From: Tissierella sp. P1
GTDB taxonomy: Bacteria; Bacillota; Clostridia; Tissierellales; Tissierellaceae
Direction: 5' to 3'
NCBI RefSeq assembly: GCF_002266425.1
Contig: NZ_NPMN01000019.1
Location: 26,617 to 90,616, forward strand
Length of the DNA stretch: 64,000 bases
Shown here one piece after another: positions 26,963 to 35,415 of this stretch. The translations under genes and the position numbers were made by a program. The first letter of the stretch is position 1. Each line of letters begins with the position of its first letter. Under the pieces are notes generated by a model. That model was not told the DNA's origin, did not search any database, and saw only the letters and a program-made list of their open reading frames with translations.

Positions 26963-27577
26963 ATGAAGAAGATAGTTTTTATTATAGTAGCTATTGTGCT
27001 TACAGCAACTGTAATAGGAATCATAAAAAGATCAGAAGATAATGTAGATGATTTTCTATCAAATTCCAATAATTTTTCTTTAGACGAATCTATTCAGAGG
27101 GAAGATTCAGTTGATGAAATAGTCTCTGATTTCTCTATTAAAGTTGAGGATAAATATATATCAATAACAGAACACCATAACAACTTAAGTAGTATACTAG
27201 GTACTCCAATATCAGAAGAAATCGAAATATTAGGTGAAGAATCTGATACATTTAATGGTTCTTGCATTAAAACCTTAACTTATGATGGTTTAATAATAGA
27301 AGAGTTTTCACCAGAAAAAGCAGGAAATGGTGGTTTCTGGATTTTATCTATGACGGTTACAAATGAAAATTATTCTACAGAGAAGGGGTTAACTATAGGA
27401 GATAAGTTAGATAAGATAAAAGAACTTTATGGAAATGTTGAAATCTTAAAAGATGGAAGAACAGATTCGAATAACTGTGCTTATATATTTAAAGATGATG
27501 TTGAACCTAACTTTATTGTATTTGAAGTTGAAGATGGAATTACTAATGAAATAAGAATTTATCATGAGCTACAATAA
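26963..27577 (+). CDS. Secreted or membrane-anchored protein of unknown function
   Basis: A 204-residue protein with a short basic N-terminus and hydrophobic segment (FIIVAIVLTATVIGII, residues 5-20), then an acidic extracellular region. The C-terminal half (STEKGLTIGDKLDKIKELYGN...FEVEDGITNEIRIY) resembles a small beta-rich repeat seen in copper amine oxidase N-domain-like or BLIP-like secreted proteins. No lipobox Cys is present. Function is not known. CGGAGG precedes the ATG. Confidence 0.65.
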   Translation: MKKIVFIIVAIVLTATVIGIIKRSEDNVDDFLSNSNNFSLDESIQREDSVDEIVSDFSIKVEDKYISITEHHNNLSSILGTPISEEIEILGEESDTFNGSCIKTLTYDGLIIEEFSPEKAGNGGFWILSMTVTNENYSTEKGLTIGDKLDKIKELYGNVEILKDGRTDSNNCAYIFKDDVEPNFIVFEVEDGITNEIRIYHELQ

Positions 27578-27625
27578 TTTATATTAGTAATATGATATAA
27601 TAAAGGAAAATTTAGGAGGGGTATT

Positions 27626-28015
27626 ATGTATAGATATTCACCATTTGATACATTCTCAATTATGGGGGCTATTTTCCCAATATTTTTTTTATTGGTTTTT
27701 GGTATTATTATATTTACTATTATAAAAGGAATTAGTGAATGGAGTTCAAATAATAAACAACCAGTTCTAACAGTAGTAGCTAAACTAGTTACTAAAAGAA
27801 CTAATACTTCACATCATAATAACCATAATAATATGCATTCGTCTACTAACACATCTTATTATGCTACCTTTGAAGTTGAATCTGGAGATAGGATGGAGTT
27901 TCATATATCAGGTAAGGAATATGGAATGTTAGTTGAAGGTGATATTGGAAAACTTACATTTCAGGGAACTAGATATCATGGATTTGAAAGGATTGGATCA
28001 AGTGATGAAGAATAA
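27626..28015 (+). CDS. DUF2500-like membrane protein
   Basis: This 129-residue protein has one long N-terminal membrane helix (about 13-38) and a C-terminal domain: PVLTVVAKLVTKRTNTSHH, YYATFEVESGDRMEFHISGKEYGMLVEGDIGKLTFQGTRYHGFER. The pattern matches DUF2500 proteins, which have an OB-like extracellular domain of unknown role. GGAGGGG precedes the ATG. Its last four codons overlap the start of the signal peptidase gene. Confidence 0.8.
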   Translation: MYRYSPFDTFSIMGAIFPIFFLLVFGIIIFTIIKGISEWSSNNKQPVLTVVAKLVTKRTNTSHHNNHNNMHSSTNTSYYATFEVESGDRMEFHISGKEYGMLVEGDIGKLTFQGTRYHGFERIGSSDEE

Positions 28016-28619
28016 TTTATCTATAACTAGTTATAAAAAAGCAAATAAGAGCTTTTTAAGGGAAGTATTGGAGTGGATAATGACTATTGGAATTACAATT
28101 ATAGTAACTTTATTTGTTTTAGGAAATATATTTTCTATGACTGAGGTAAACGGAGAGTCTATGGAGCCAAGTTTTGCTGATGGTGAGAAAATATTCATTT
28201 ATAAGCTTCGCTATAGTTTTTCTCAACCTAAGGCAGGTGAAATAGCAATTCTTAGTAAGTCTCAGAGTAAAAAAGGAATAATTATCAATACTATTACAGA
28301 AGGCAAAGATATTATTGATAATATTTATAGTAAGATTACAAAGAATATAGAAGTAAAGTATATAATAAAAAGAGTAATAGCTGTACCAGGAGATATTGTA
28401 GATATTAAAGATGGGAATGTAACTGTAAATGGACAAAAACTAGAGGAAAGTTATGCAAGAGGACAAACCTTTGAAAATTCGAATTTTTCTTATCCTTTAA
28501 CCATTCCAGAAAACAAGGTATTTGTTTTAGGAGATAATAGAGAAAATAGTACTGACAGCAGGATATTAGGATTAATAGATTATGAACAGATTAAAGGAAA
28601 AGTAGTATTTAGGTTATAG
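28005..28619 (+). CDS. lepB: Signal peptidase I
   Basis: A type I bacterial signal peptidase of about 204 residues: TM helix near 24-45, catalytic Ser in VNGESMEPSF, binding region YKLRYSFSQPKAGEIAI, catalytic Lys in IIKRVIAVPGDIVDI and the box GDNRENSTDSR. It cleaves signal peptides at the outer membrane face. Between the Ser and Lys boxes there is an unusual ~30-residue insertion (KGIIINTITEGKDIIDNIYS). The start is uncertain; ATG 28005 overlaps the previous gene by 11 bp and GTG 28002 is adjacent. Confidence 0.9.
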   Translation: MKNNLSITSYKKANKSFLREVLEWIMTIGITIIVTLFVLGNIFSMTEVNGESMEPSFADGEKIFIYKLRYSFSQPKAGEIAILSKSQSKKGIIINTITEGKDIIDNIYSKITKNIEVKYIIKRVIAVPGDIVDIKDGNVTVNGQKLEESYARGQTFENSNFSYPLTIPENKVFVLGDNRENSTDSRILGLIDYEQIKGKVVFRL

Positions 28620-28708
28620 CCTGTTAAAAGAATCGGGAAGATAGGATAAGTTTTACAATAAAGTAAAAATAATTATTGTATATTTAAATTTTTAATGGAG
28701 TTGATATA

Positions 28709-30061
28709 ATGAAAATCGATAACTGGGTTAAAGTTATATTGGATGCCCTTTATGATGGAGTATTAATAGCAGATGATAAGGGAGTTGTAAAATATATAAA
28801 CCCAGCCTATACTAGGATAACTAAAGTAGAATTTGAAGATATAGTAGATAAACCATTATCAGAAACTAGACCTGGTGCTCGTTTGCCTTCTGTTATTGAG
28901 AGTGGTAAGCAAATATTAGGAGCACCAAGAAAAGTTGGGGATGTTGAATATATTGTGAATATGGCTCCTATAATAGAAAGTGGAAAAATTATTGGTGGAA
29001 TTTCTATAGCAAATGAAATAGGTGATCTTTACAAATTATCTGAAGAATTAAGAAAGTCTAATTCTACTATAAAAAAGCTAGAAGAGCGTATGAAAGGCAT
29101 TGAGAAAGCACGTTATTCTTTTAAGGATATTATATCAGTAGATAAAAAATCTATAGATACGAAAAATTTAGCTGTCAAGATAGCCAATACAGATTCTAAT
29201 GTATTGATTACTGGGGAAAGTGGGACTGGTAAGGAGCTATATGCACATGCTATACATAATGCAAGCAATCGTCAAAATGGTCCCTTTATAGCTATAAATA
29301 GTGCTACTTTCGATGGAAATTTGTTAGAATCTGAACTTTTTGGATATGAAGAAGGAGCTTTTACTGGAGCGAAAAAGGGTGGTAAAATAGGTTTATTTGA
29401 GTTGGCAAATGGAGGAACTATTTTTTTAGATGAAATAGGAGAAATGCAACTTGGCCTCCAAGCTAAATTGTTAAGAGTTCTTCAAGAAAAGACTATTAGA
29501 AGAATAGGCGGCTTAGAAGAAATAGATATAGATGTAAGAGTAATTGCCGCTACTAATAGAAACTTAGAACAGATGATCAAAGAAAATAAGTTTAGAGAAG
29601 ATTTGTTCTATAGGATAGCAATTTTTCCAATAAATGTACTTCCTTTAAAAGAAAGAAAAGAAGATATTAGACATTTTATTGACTTCTTTTTAAATAGTAT
29701 CTCCTATAAAATGAAAAGGGCTACGAATATTTGTCCTGAGGCAGAAGACATACTTATTAATTATTCCTGGCCTGGAAATGTAAGGGAGTTAAAAAATGCT
29801 CTAGAATTTGCTGCAAATATGACTGAGGATTTTAACATCCGAGAAGAACATTTGCCGAAGATAATTCAGATTCAAAGTGTAAAAAATAATCTAGCGAAAC
29901 TAAAGCCTATGGAAGAGGTAGTGAGACAGGCTGAGTTGGCTGAGATTGAAAAAGCTTTATCTATATATGGACATGATGTGGAGGGGAAGAATAAGGCTGC
30001 TGAAGCTCTTGGAATTTCATTAGCAACCCTTTATAACAAAATGAAACAGGCTTCTTTCTAA
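28709..30061 (+). CDS. Sigma-54-dependent transcriptional activator (PAS-AAA+-Fis)
   Basis: A 450-residue enhancer-binding protein. A PAS-like sensor occupies about 5-110 ([21 protein letters not shown]), then a coiled coil. The AAA+ domain follows with Walker A GESGTGKE near 170, the sigma-54 contact loop GAFTGA near 216 and Walker [12 protein letters not shown] Fis-type helix-turn-helix lies at the end ([19 protein letters not shown]). It should activate the operon downstream, which has a matching -24/-12 promoter and an upstream palindrome. Its stop codon lies inside its own terminator stem. Confidence 0.95.
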   Translation: MKIDNWVKVILDALYDGVLIADDKGVVKYINPAYTRITKVEFEDIVDKPLSETRPGARLPSVIESGKQILGAPRKVGDVEYIVNMAPIIESGKIIGGISIANEIGDLYKLSEELRKSNSTIKKLEERMKGIEKARYSFKDIISVDKKSIDTKNLAVKIANTDSNVLITGESGTGKELYAHAIHNASNRQNGPFIAINSATFDGNLLESELFGYEEGAFTGAKKGGKIGLFELANGGTIFLDEIGEMQLGLQAKLLRVLQEKTIRRIGGLEEIDIDVRVIAATNRNLEQMIKENKFREDLFYRIAIFPINVLPLKERKEDIRHFIDFFLNSISYKMKRATNICPEAEDILINYSWPGNVRELKNALEFAANMTEDFNIREEHLPKIIQIQSVKNNLAKLKPMEEVVRQAELAEIEKALSIYGHDVEGKNKAAEALGISLATLYNKMKQASF

Positions 30062-30087
30062 TTTTATAGAAAGAAGCCTGCTTTTTT
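30047..30087 (+). terminator. Terminator overlapping the stop codon of the sigma-54 activator
   Basis: CAGGCTTCTTTCTA (30047-30060) pairs perfectly with TAGAAAGAAGCCTG (30067-30080), followed by a T6 run. It separates the activator from the operon it probably controls. Confidence 0.9.
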
Positions 30088-30157
30088 ATAAGAATTTAGA
30101 AATTCATTTATACGGTATTAAGGATTAGTTGAACTCCTTCAATGATTAAGGGTAGTT

Positions 30158-30187
30158 GATATAATTCTAATAATTTAGAATTATATC
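30158..30187. promoter_or_regulatory. Candidate enhancer (UAS) palindrome for the sigma-54 activator
   Basis: GATATAATTCTAA (30158-30170) and TTAGAATTATATC (30175-30187) form a perfect 13-bp inverted repeat with a 4-nt spacer. It has no T-run and lies about 150 bp before the -24 element, the usual distance for an enhancer-binding protein site. Confidence 0.6.
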
Positions 30188-30318
30188 CATTATTAAATTT
30201 AGTTTTTGAACAATTTTGTTGAAACTTGGATATTAATTTATTTATTAATAATAATTTAAATTTAAAAAACATGTAAATATCAAGGATTTCAAATATTATT
30301 CTAGAAACTATCTAATAC

Positions 30319-30335
30319 TTGGCATAATGTTTGCA
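30319..30335 (+). promoter_or_regulatory. Sigma-54 (-24/-12) promoter
   Basis: TTGGCATAATGTTTGCA matches the consensus TTGGCACGNNNNTTGCA with the invariant GG and GC exactly 10 nt apart. It lies 43 bp before the start of the transporter gene and directly downstream of a sigma-54 activator gene. Confidence 0.85.
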
Positions 30336-30377
30336 ATATTTAGTGGACAAATGAAATTATTATTTAGGAGGTATAGT

Positions 30378-31673
30378 ATGTTAGCATTATTAGGTTTATT
30401 AACTATTGTTGTTTTACTAGTTCTTATTATGACCAAGAAGGCATCTCCTGTTGTAGCTTTAATAGTGGTGCCTGCAGTAGCGGCTGTAATTGGCGGATTT
30501 GGTGGCGAACTTAATACATTTATTACAGATGGAATCAAAGCTATTGCCCCTACAGGTACAATGTTTATTTTTGCAATTTTATTCTTTGGTGTTTTAACTG
30601 ATGCGGGAACTTTTGACCCTATAATTAAAAAAATCTTAAAAGTAGTTGGAAGTGATCCTGTAAAGATAGCAATAGGAACTGCTGTATTAGCTATGCTTGT
30701 TCATTTAGACGGATCAGGTGCTGTTACTTTTTTAGTAACTATTCCTGCAATGCTTCCTGTATACGATGCACTAGGAATGCAAAGAAGCACTTTAGCAACT
30801 ATAGTTGCATTAGCTGCAGGTACAATGAATATTGTGCCATGGGGTGGACCAACTCTAAGAGCTGCCTCATCTTTAAATGTACCTGTTACTGAACTTTTTA
30901 ATCCTATGTTAGTTCCAGTATTAGTTGGTTTGTTGTTTGTGATTTTCATATCTTATAGATTAGGTGTTAAAGAGAAAAAAAGAATTGGCAATGTTCAATT
31001 AAAAGACATTGAAACAACTACATCTGTAGATGAAGAAAAAGCAAAACTTGCAAGACCTCATATGTTTTGGATAAATATATTAACTATTATAATTTGTGTA
31101 GTTGTCTTGATAATGGGAAAATTGTCTCCAACAGTGATATTTATGTTTGCTTTTGCCTTTTCACTAGTTATTAACTATCCTAATATAAAAGATCAAAGAG
31201 ATAGAGTGGATGCTCATGCAAAGGCAGCATTGATGATGGCAAGTATTCTATTTGCAGCTGGTGCTTTCACTGGTATATTAAAAGGTGCAGGAATGTTAAC
31301 GGCTATGGCAGAGGCTACTGTTGCAATAGTACCTGCATCTATAGGTAGATTTTTACCAATTATTACGGGCATATTTGCTATGCCAGCTAGTTTGTTATTT
31401 GATCCTGATTCCTTTTATTTTGGGGTATTGCCTGTTCTTTCCGAGGCAGCTAGCGCTTTTGGCGTAAATAGTTTGAATGTTGGAAGGGCAGCTATTCTAG
31501 GCCAGATGACTACAGGATTCCCAATTAGTCCATTAACTGGTGCTACATTTTTATTAATAGGATTGACAGGAGTGGACTTAGGCGATCATCAAAAGAAAAC
31601 TATACCATATGCCTTTGGGACAACTATTATTATGTTAATTGTTGCTTTGATAACTGGAGTAATTTCTATCTAG
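30378..31673 (+). CDS. CitMHS family citrate/organic-acid transporter
   Basis: A 431-residue membrane protein with about 11-12 hydrophobic helices. Family features are TKKASPVVALIVVPAVAAVIGGF, FAILFFGVLTDAGTFDPIIKKIL, VHLDGSGAVTFLVTIPAMLP, NIVPWGGPTLRAAS and the C-terminal GFPISPLTGATFLLIGLTGVDLGDHQKKTIPYAF. CitMHS proteins import divalent-metal complexes of citrate or related acids with protons. ATG 30378 is chosen for TAGGAGG upstream; ATG 30327 lies within the promoter. Sigma-54 control predicted. Confidence 0.92.
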   Translation: MLALLGLLTIVVLLVLIMTKKASPVVALIVVPAVAAVIGGFGGELNTFITDGIKAIAPTGTMFIFAILFFGVLTDAGTFDPIIKKILKVVGSDPVKIAIGTAVLAMLVHLDGSGAVTFLVTIPAMLPVYDALGMQRSTLATIVALAAGTMNIVPWGGPTLRAASSLNVPVTELFNPMLVPVLVGLLFVIFISYRLGVKEKKRIGNVQLKDIETTTSVDEEKAKLARPHMFWINILTIIICVVVLIMGKLSPTVIFMFAFAFSLVINYPNIKDQRDRVDAHAKAALMMASILFAAGAFTGILKGAGMLTAMAEATVAIVPASIGRFLPIITGIFAMPASLLFDPDSFYFGVLPVLSEAASAFGVNSLNVGRAAILGQMTTGFPISPLTGATFLLIGLTGVDLGDHQKKTIPYAFGTTIIMLIVALITGVISI

Positions 31674-31714
31674 ATAATTAACTGAAACATAAACTATATA
31701 AGGGAGGATTTATT

Positions 31715-33046
31715 ATGAGAAAAATACGTATAGGCTCTGGTGCTGGATATGGTGGTGATAGGTTAGAACCAGCTTTAGAGATAATGGAAAATGGTGATGT
31801 AGATTATATAATTTTTGAGTGTTTGGCTGAGAGAACCATAGCTATAGCTCAAGAGCAAAAACTTAAGAATCCAGAAAAAGGATATAATGGACTTTTAGAA
31901 TATAGAATGGATAAGGTTTTACCATTATGTGCAAGGAATAAAATAAAAGTAATAACTAATATGGGTGCGGCTAACCCTTTGGCAGCAGTAAAGGTGGTAA
32001 AAGAGATTGCAAATTCGAAAGGATTACAAGGATTGAAGATTGCTGCCGTATTAGGTGATGATATAAGCGAGTATATTACAGATTATATGGATTATGATGT
32101 TTTGGAATTAGATACTAAACTTAGTTCTCTAGAGGGAAAAATTGTATCAGCCAATGTATACTTGGGAATCGATGGTATAGTTGAAGCTTTAAAAAATGGT
32201 GCCGATATTGTAATCACAGGACGTTGTGCAGACCCATCATTGGTGCTGGCTCCTTTAGTATACGAATTTGGTTGGGAATCTAATAATTATGATTTAATAG
32301 GGAAGGGAATTATGATAGGTCATTTATTAGAATGTGGAGGACAGGTTACAGGAGGGTATTTTGCAGACCCTGGTTATAAAGATGTTCCTGATCTATGGAA
32401 TTTAGGTTTCCCAATTGCAGAAGTTATGGAAAATGGAGATGTAGTTATAACAAAAGTTGAAGGCTCCGGAGGAATTATCACCACAGGGACTTGTAAAGAG
32501 CAACTTCTCTATGAAATTCATGATCCATCATCCTATATTACTCCAGATGGGATTGCTGACTATACAGGAGTTACCATGGAAGAAATTAAGAAGAATAATA
32601 TACTTGTAAGAGGTGCTAAAGGCAGAAAAAAACCAAATACCTTAAAGGTAAGTATTGGATATAGAGATAGTTATATTGGTGAAGGTGAAATTAGCTACGG
32701 CGGATCTGGTGCCTATGAAAGAGCTAAATTGGCTGGTGAAATAATAAAGAAAAGATTAGATATTATTGGTTGCAAGTATGATGAACTTAGAATAGATTAT
32801 ATTGGAGTCAATTCTTTGTATAAAGATAATATAAGTGATAACATGTTTTCTGATAAAACTTTAAGCAAAGAAGTTAGATTAAGAGTAGCAGGCAGAACCA
32901 GCTCAAAAGAGGAAGCTCAAAAAATAGCAAGAGAAGTGGAAGCTTTATATACTAATGGACCAGCTGCAGGTGGAGGAGCAATAAATGCCGTGAAAGAAGT
33001 AATAGCAATTGCGTCTATATTTGTTCCTAGAGAAGATATAACATAG
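31715..33046 (+). CDS. AtuA family protein (DUF1446)
   Basis: This 443-residue protein matches the DUF1446/AtuA family: IRIGSGAGYGGDRLEPALE, DYIIFECLAERTIA, ITNMGAANPLAAV, VITGRCADPSLVLAPLVYEFGW, GHLLECGGQVTGGYFAD and YGGSGAYERAKLAGEII. AtuA was linked to acyclic terpene use in Pseudomonas. Elsewhere the family appears with organic-acid transporters, and its reaction is not settled. GGGAGG precedes the ATG, 41 bp after the transporter, so the two form one operon. Confidence 0.9.
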   Translation: MRKIRIGSGAGYGGDRLEPALEIMENGDVDYIIFECLAERTIAIAQEQKLKNPEKGYNGLLEYRMDKVLPLCARNKIKVITNMGAANPLAAVKVVKEIANSKGLQGLKIAAVLGDDISEYITDYMDYDVLELDTKLSSLEGKIVSANVYLGIDGIVEALKNGADIVITGRCADPSLVLAPLVYEFGWESNNYDLIGKGIMIGHLLECGGQVTGGYFADPGYKDVPDLWNLGFPIAEVMENGDVVITKVEGSGGIITTGTCKEQLLYEIHDPSSYITPDGIADYTGVTMEEIKKNNILVRGAKGRKKPNTLKVSIGYRDSYIGEGEISYGGSGAYERAKLAGEIIKKRLDIIGCKYDELRIDYIGVNSLYKDNISDNMFSDKTLSKEVRLRVAGRTSSKEEAQKIAREVEALYTNGPAAGGGAINAVKEVIAIASIFVPREDIT

Positions 33047-33072
33047 ATGTTACTTATGAGGAGGTATAGATT

Positions 33073-33372
33073 ATGAAACTACGTGAAATTGCTCATTCTA
33101 GAACAGGAGATAAGGGAAATATATCTAATATTTCTTTAATAGTATATAATGAAGAAGATTATAAAATTATTCAAGAAAAGGTAACAGCAGAAAAAGTAAA
33201 AGAATGGTTTAAAGATATAGTTCGAGGAGAAGTGGTAAGATATGAATTACCACTACTTTGTAGCCTTAACTTTGTCATGGATCAAGCCTTAGGTGGTGGA
33301 GTAACTAGATCAGTGGCTGTTGATAAACATGGTAAAAGTCTTAGTTCAGCCCTCTTAGAAATGGAAATATAG
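33073..33372 (+). CDS. AtuA-related small partner protein
   Basis: A 99-residue protein matching the AtuA C-terminal-like family: LREIAHSRTGDKGNISNISLI, KVKEWFKDIVRGEVVRYELP and NFVMDQALGGGVTRSVAVDKHGKSLSSALLEMEI. In many genomes this domain is fused to the C-terminus of AtuA; here it is a separate gene 26 bp downstream, behind GAGGAGG. It likely forms a complex with the AtuA protein. Confidence 0.88.
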   Translation: MKLREIAHSRTGDKGNISNISLIVYNEEDYKIIQEKVTAEKVKEWFKDIVRGEVVRYELPLLCSLNFVMDQALGGGVTRSVAVDKHGKSLSSALLEMEI

Positions 33373-33390
33373 ATGTATTAATATAATTAT

Positions 33391-33446
33391 TTAATGTCCC
33401 TAATAGCATTAATTACATATAAATTATTGCTATCAGGGACATTATT
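33391..33446 (+). terminator. Terminator of the CitMHS-AtuA operon
   Basis: AATGTCCCT (33393-33401) pairs with AGGGACATT (33435-33443), and the inner ATAGCA/TGCTAT segments also pair, giving a long imperfect hairpin followed by ATTAGTT. Confidence 0.7.
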
Positions 33447-33508
33447 AGTTATAGTTAAATTATATAGTATTAATTAAGTATAACATATGTAAGGTAGGGA
33501 GTGATAAC

Positions 33509-34129
33509 TTGAAATATGAATGGAGAAAACAAGATAAAAATTTATATTTATCTAAGAGCAAACCTGAAGTAATAGATGTACCAGCGATGAATTATTTTAT
33601 GATAGATGGAAAAGGCAATCCTAATGACCCTTCATTTTCAGATTATATAGAAGCACTATATTCATTATCTTATGCAGTTAGAATGAGTTACAAATCAGAA
33701 ATAGTTCCGGAGGGATATTATGAATATACAGTTTTTCCTTTGGAGGGGATTTGGGATTTAGCTGAAGAAGCTAGAGATAAAGAATTCTTAGATAAGAACA
33801 AGTTAATCTATACTTTGATGATTAGACAACCAGAATTTGTAACAGAAAAATTGGCAAGGGACATAATTGAAAGAGTAAAGATTAAAAAATCAAATAAATT
33901 GTTAGATAAAGTTAAATTTAATAGTCTTCATGAAGGGTTATGTGTTCAGATGATGCATATAGGAAGCTATGATGATGAACCTAAAAGTTTTAGAATTATG
34001 GAAGAATATTGCATGGCAAATGGTTTAATTAGAAAAGAAAAAACACATAGAGAAATATATATTTCAGACTTCAGAAAAACCCAACCTGAAAAATTGAAAA
34101 CTGTTTTGAGATTTAAAGTCACAATATAA
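33509..34129 (+). CDS. GyrI-like domain protein
   Basis: A 206-residue protein of the GyrI-like/effector-binding group: YEWRKQDKNLYLSKSKPEVIDVPAMNYFMIDGKGNPND, LYSLSYAVRMSYK, WDLAEEARDKE and FNSLHEGLCVQMMHIGSYDDEPKSF, ending with EIYISDFRKTQPEKLKTVLR. This exact layout is common in Firmicutes and lacks any DNA-binding domain. Ligand and function are unknown; some relatives hydrolyse or bind toxic compounds. It starts with TTG 33509 behind AGGGAGTG. Confidence 0.85.
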   Translation: MKYEWRKQDKNLYLSKSKPEVIDVPAMNYFMIDGKGNPNDPSFSDYIEALYSLSYAVRMSYKSEIVPEGYYEYTVFPLEGIWDLAEEARDKEFLDKNKLIYTLMIRQPEFVTEKLARDIIERVKIKKSNKLLDKVKFNSLHEGLCVQMMHIGSYDDEPKSFRIMEEYCMANGLIRKEKTHREIYISDFRKTQPEKLKTVLRFKVTI

Positions 34130-34149
34130 ATTAATAAAGAAGAGTAATT

Positions 34150-34806
34150 ATGGAAAACATAAGATATCATAGTTTTGAAAGGGCGTCGTTGTTAATGAGG
34201 TTAAATAGAGAATTCTATGAACGAAATACCATATTAGTTGCAAGGGATTTATTGGGAAAGATTTTAGTATATAATGATGGAGAAAATATATATAGAGGAA
34301 AGATAGTTGAAACAGAGGCCTATATAAATGCAAAGGATGATGGTGCTCATTTTAATAAAGGTCTGACGGACAGGACGAGGATAATAGATGAAGTTGGAGG
34401 ACATGTCTACATCTATACAATATATGGTATGTATCTATGCTTCAATATTGTAGCAGAAAAAAAGGGAGTACATGGAGCTGTATTGATTAGAGCTATAGAA
34501 CCAATAGAGGGAATAGAAAAAATGTATGTAAATAGATATAAAAAGTTATATGAAAATCCGCCAAGAAAAGAGATTATAAACCTAACTAATGGACCAGCAA
34601 AATTTATCATGGCATACGGTATTACAAAAGAACTTTATGGAGCAGATGTAGTTACAGATTCAAAGATTTGGGTAGAAGATGCACCACAATTATTATTAGA
34701 TGAAATTGTAAGAAGTAAACGAATTAATATAGATTATGCAGAAATGGCTAAAGATTATTTGCTGAGGTTTTATATTAAAGATAATCCTTTTGTATCGAGA
34801 AAATAG
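34150..34806 (+). CDS. 3-methyladenine DNA glycosylase (AAG/MPG family), divergent
   Basis: A 218-residue member of the alkyladenine glycosylase family: LNREFYERNTILVARDLLGKILVY, KIVETEAYINAKDDGAHFNKG with the catalytic Glu, VYIYTIYGMYLCFNIV, GAVLIRAIEPIEG and LTNGPAKFIMAYGI. It excises alkylated purines from DNA. The usual RNxxMFGPPG loop is replaced by RTRIIDEVGGH, so specificity may differ. An N-terminal extension of ~15 residues precedes the core; ATG 34150 has only a weak ribosome site. Confidence 0.85.
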   Translation: MENIRYHSFERASLLMRLNREFYERNTILVARDLLGKILVYNDGENIYRGKIVETEAYINAKDDGAHFNKGLTDRTRIIDEVGGHVYIYTIYGMYLCFNIVAEKKGVHGAVLIRAIEPIEGIEKMYVNRYKKLYENPPRKEIINLTNGPAKFIMAYGITKELYGADVVTDSKIWVEDAPQLLLDEIVRSKRINIDYAEMAKDYLLRFYIKDNPFVSRK

Positions 34807-34820
34807 TTATAACAGATATC

Positions 34821-34850
34821 AGAGCAAAAAAATTTTGCTCTTTTATTTTT
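34821..34850 (+). terminator. Terminator of the glycosylase gene
   Basis: AGAGCAAAA (34821-34829) pairs with TTTTGCTCT (34833-34841), followed by TTTATTTTT. Confidence 0.85.
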
Positions 34851-34903
34851 TCTGGGAACTTTTAGATGTGTTTATTCATCTAATTAGTAAGGGGAAGGAG
34901 GGG

Positions 34904-35413
34904 ATGGACATTATCAAGCTTGATAACAAAATACTAGTTAAAAAAGTAAAAACAGGGGATTTAGAAAGCTTAATGCATTGGGTTATGGAAAGAAAAGATA
35001 AATTTTATAAAATAGCTTGGTCTTATGTATATAATCATCAGGATATTGAAGATATCTTTCAAAACACAATGATAAAAGTTCATGAGAAAATCAATACACT
35101 TAAAGATATTGAACTATTTGAGACTTGGTTTATATCCATATTAATAAATGAATGTAGGCAGTGTCTGAAAAGTAGAAAAAAGGAATTGCTTCATGAAGAC
35201 ATGGGAATCTATTATTATCATGTTGATGAATATAATTTTTTTCAAGAAATCAATTCTATTGATGAAATATTTAGGGAATCTGTTGTATTAAAATATGTAG
35301 TTGGATACAGTCAGGAGGAGATATCACAAATATTAGACATCCCTATAGGAACAGTGAAATCCCGAATATATAGAGGATTAAGAGAGCTTAGAAGCTTATT
35401 AAAGGAGGTGTAG
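34904..35413 (+). CDS. ECF-type RNA polymerase sigma factor
   Basis: A sigma-70 family protein of 169 residues with region 2 (FYKIAWSYVYNHQDIEDIFQNTMIKVHEKI) and region 4 (RESVVLKYVVGYSQEEISQILDIPIGTVKSRIYRGLRELRSLL). ATG 34904 is chosen because GGAAGGAGGGG lies directly upstream; the longer frame would start in the previous gene. Its stop is 2 bp before the GTG of a zinc-finger anti-sigma gene, so the pair forms one stress-response module. Confidence 0.93.
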   Translation: MDIIKLDNKILVKKVKTGDLESLMHWVMERKDKFYKIAWSYVYNHQDIEDIFQNTMIKVHEKINTLKDIELFETWFISILINECRQCLKSRKKELLHEDMGIYYYHVDEYNFFQEINSIDEIFRESVVLKYVVGYSQEEISQILDIPIGTVKSRIYRGLRELRSLLKEV

Positions 35414-35415
35414 CT

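Noticed and set aside
30158..30187. Palindrome considered as a transcription terminator
   Set aside because: The activator gene already has a strong terminator at 30047-30087, no T-run follows this palindrome, and its distance to the -24/-12 promoter fits an enhancer site.
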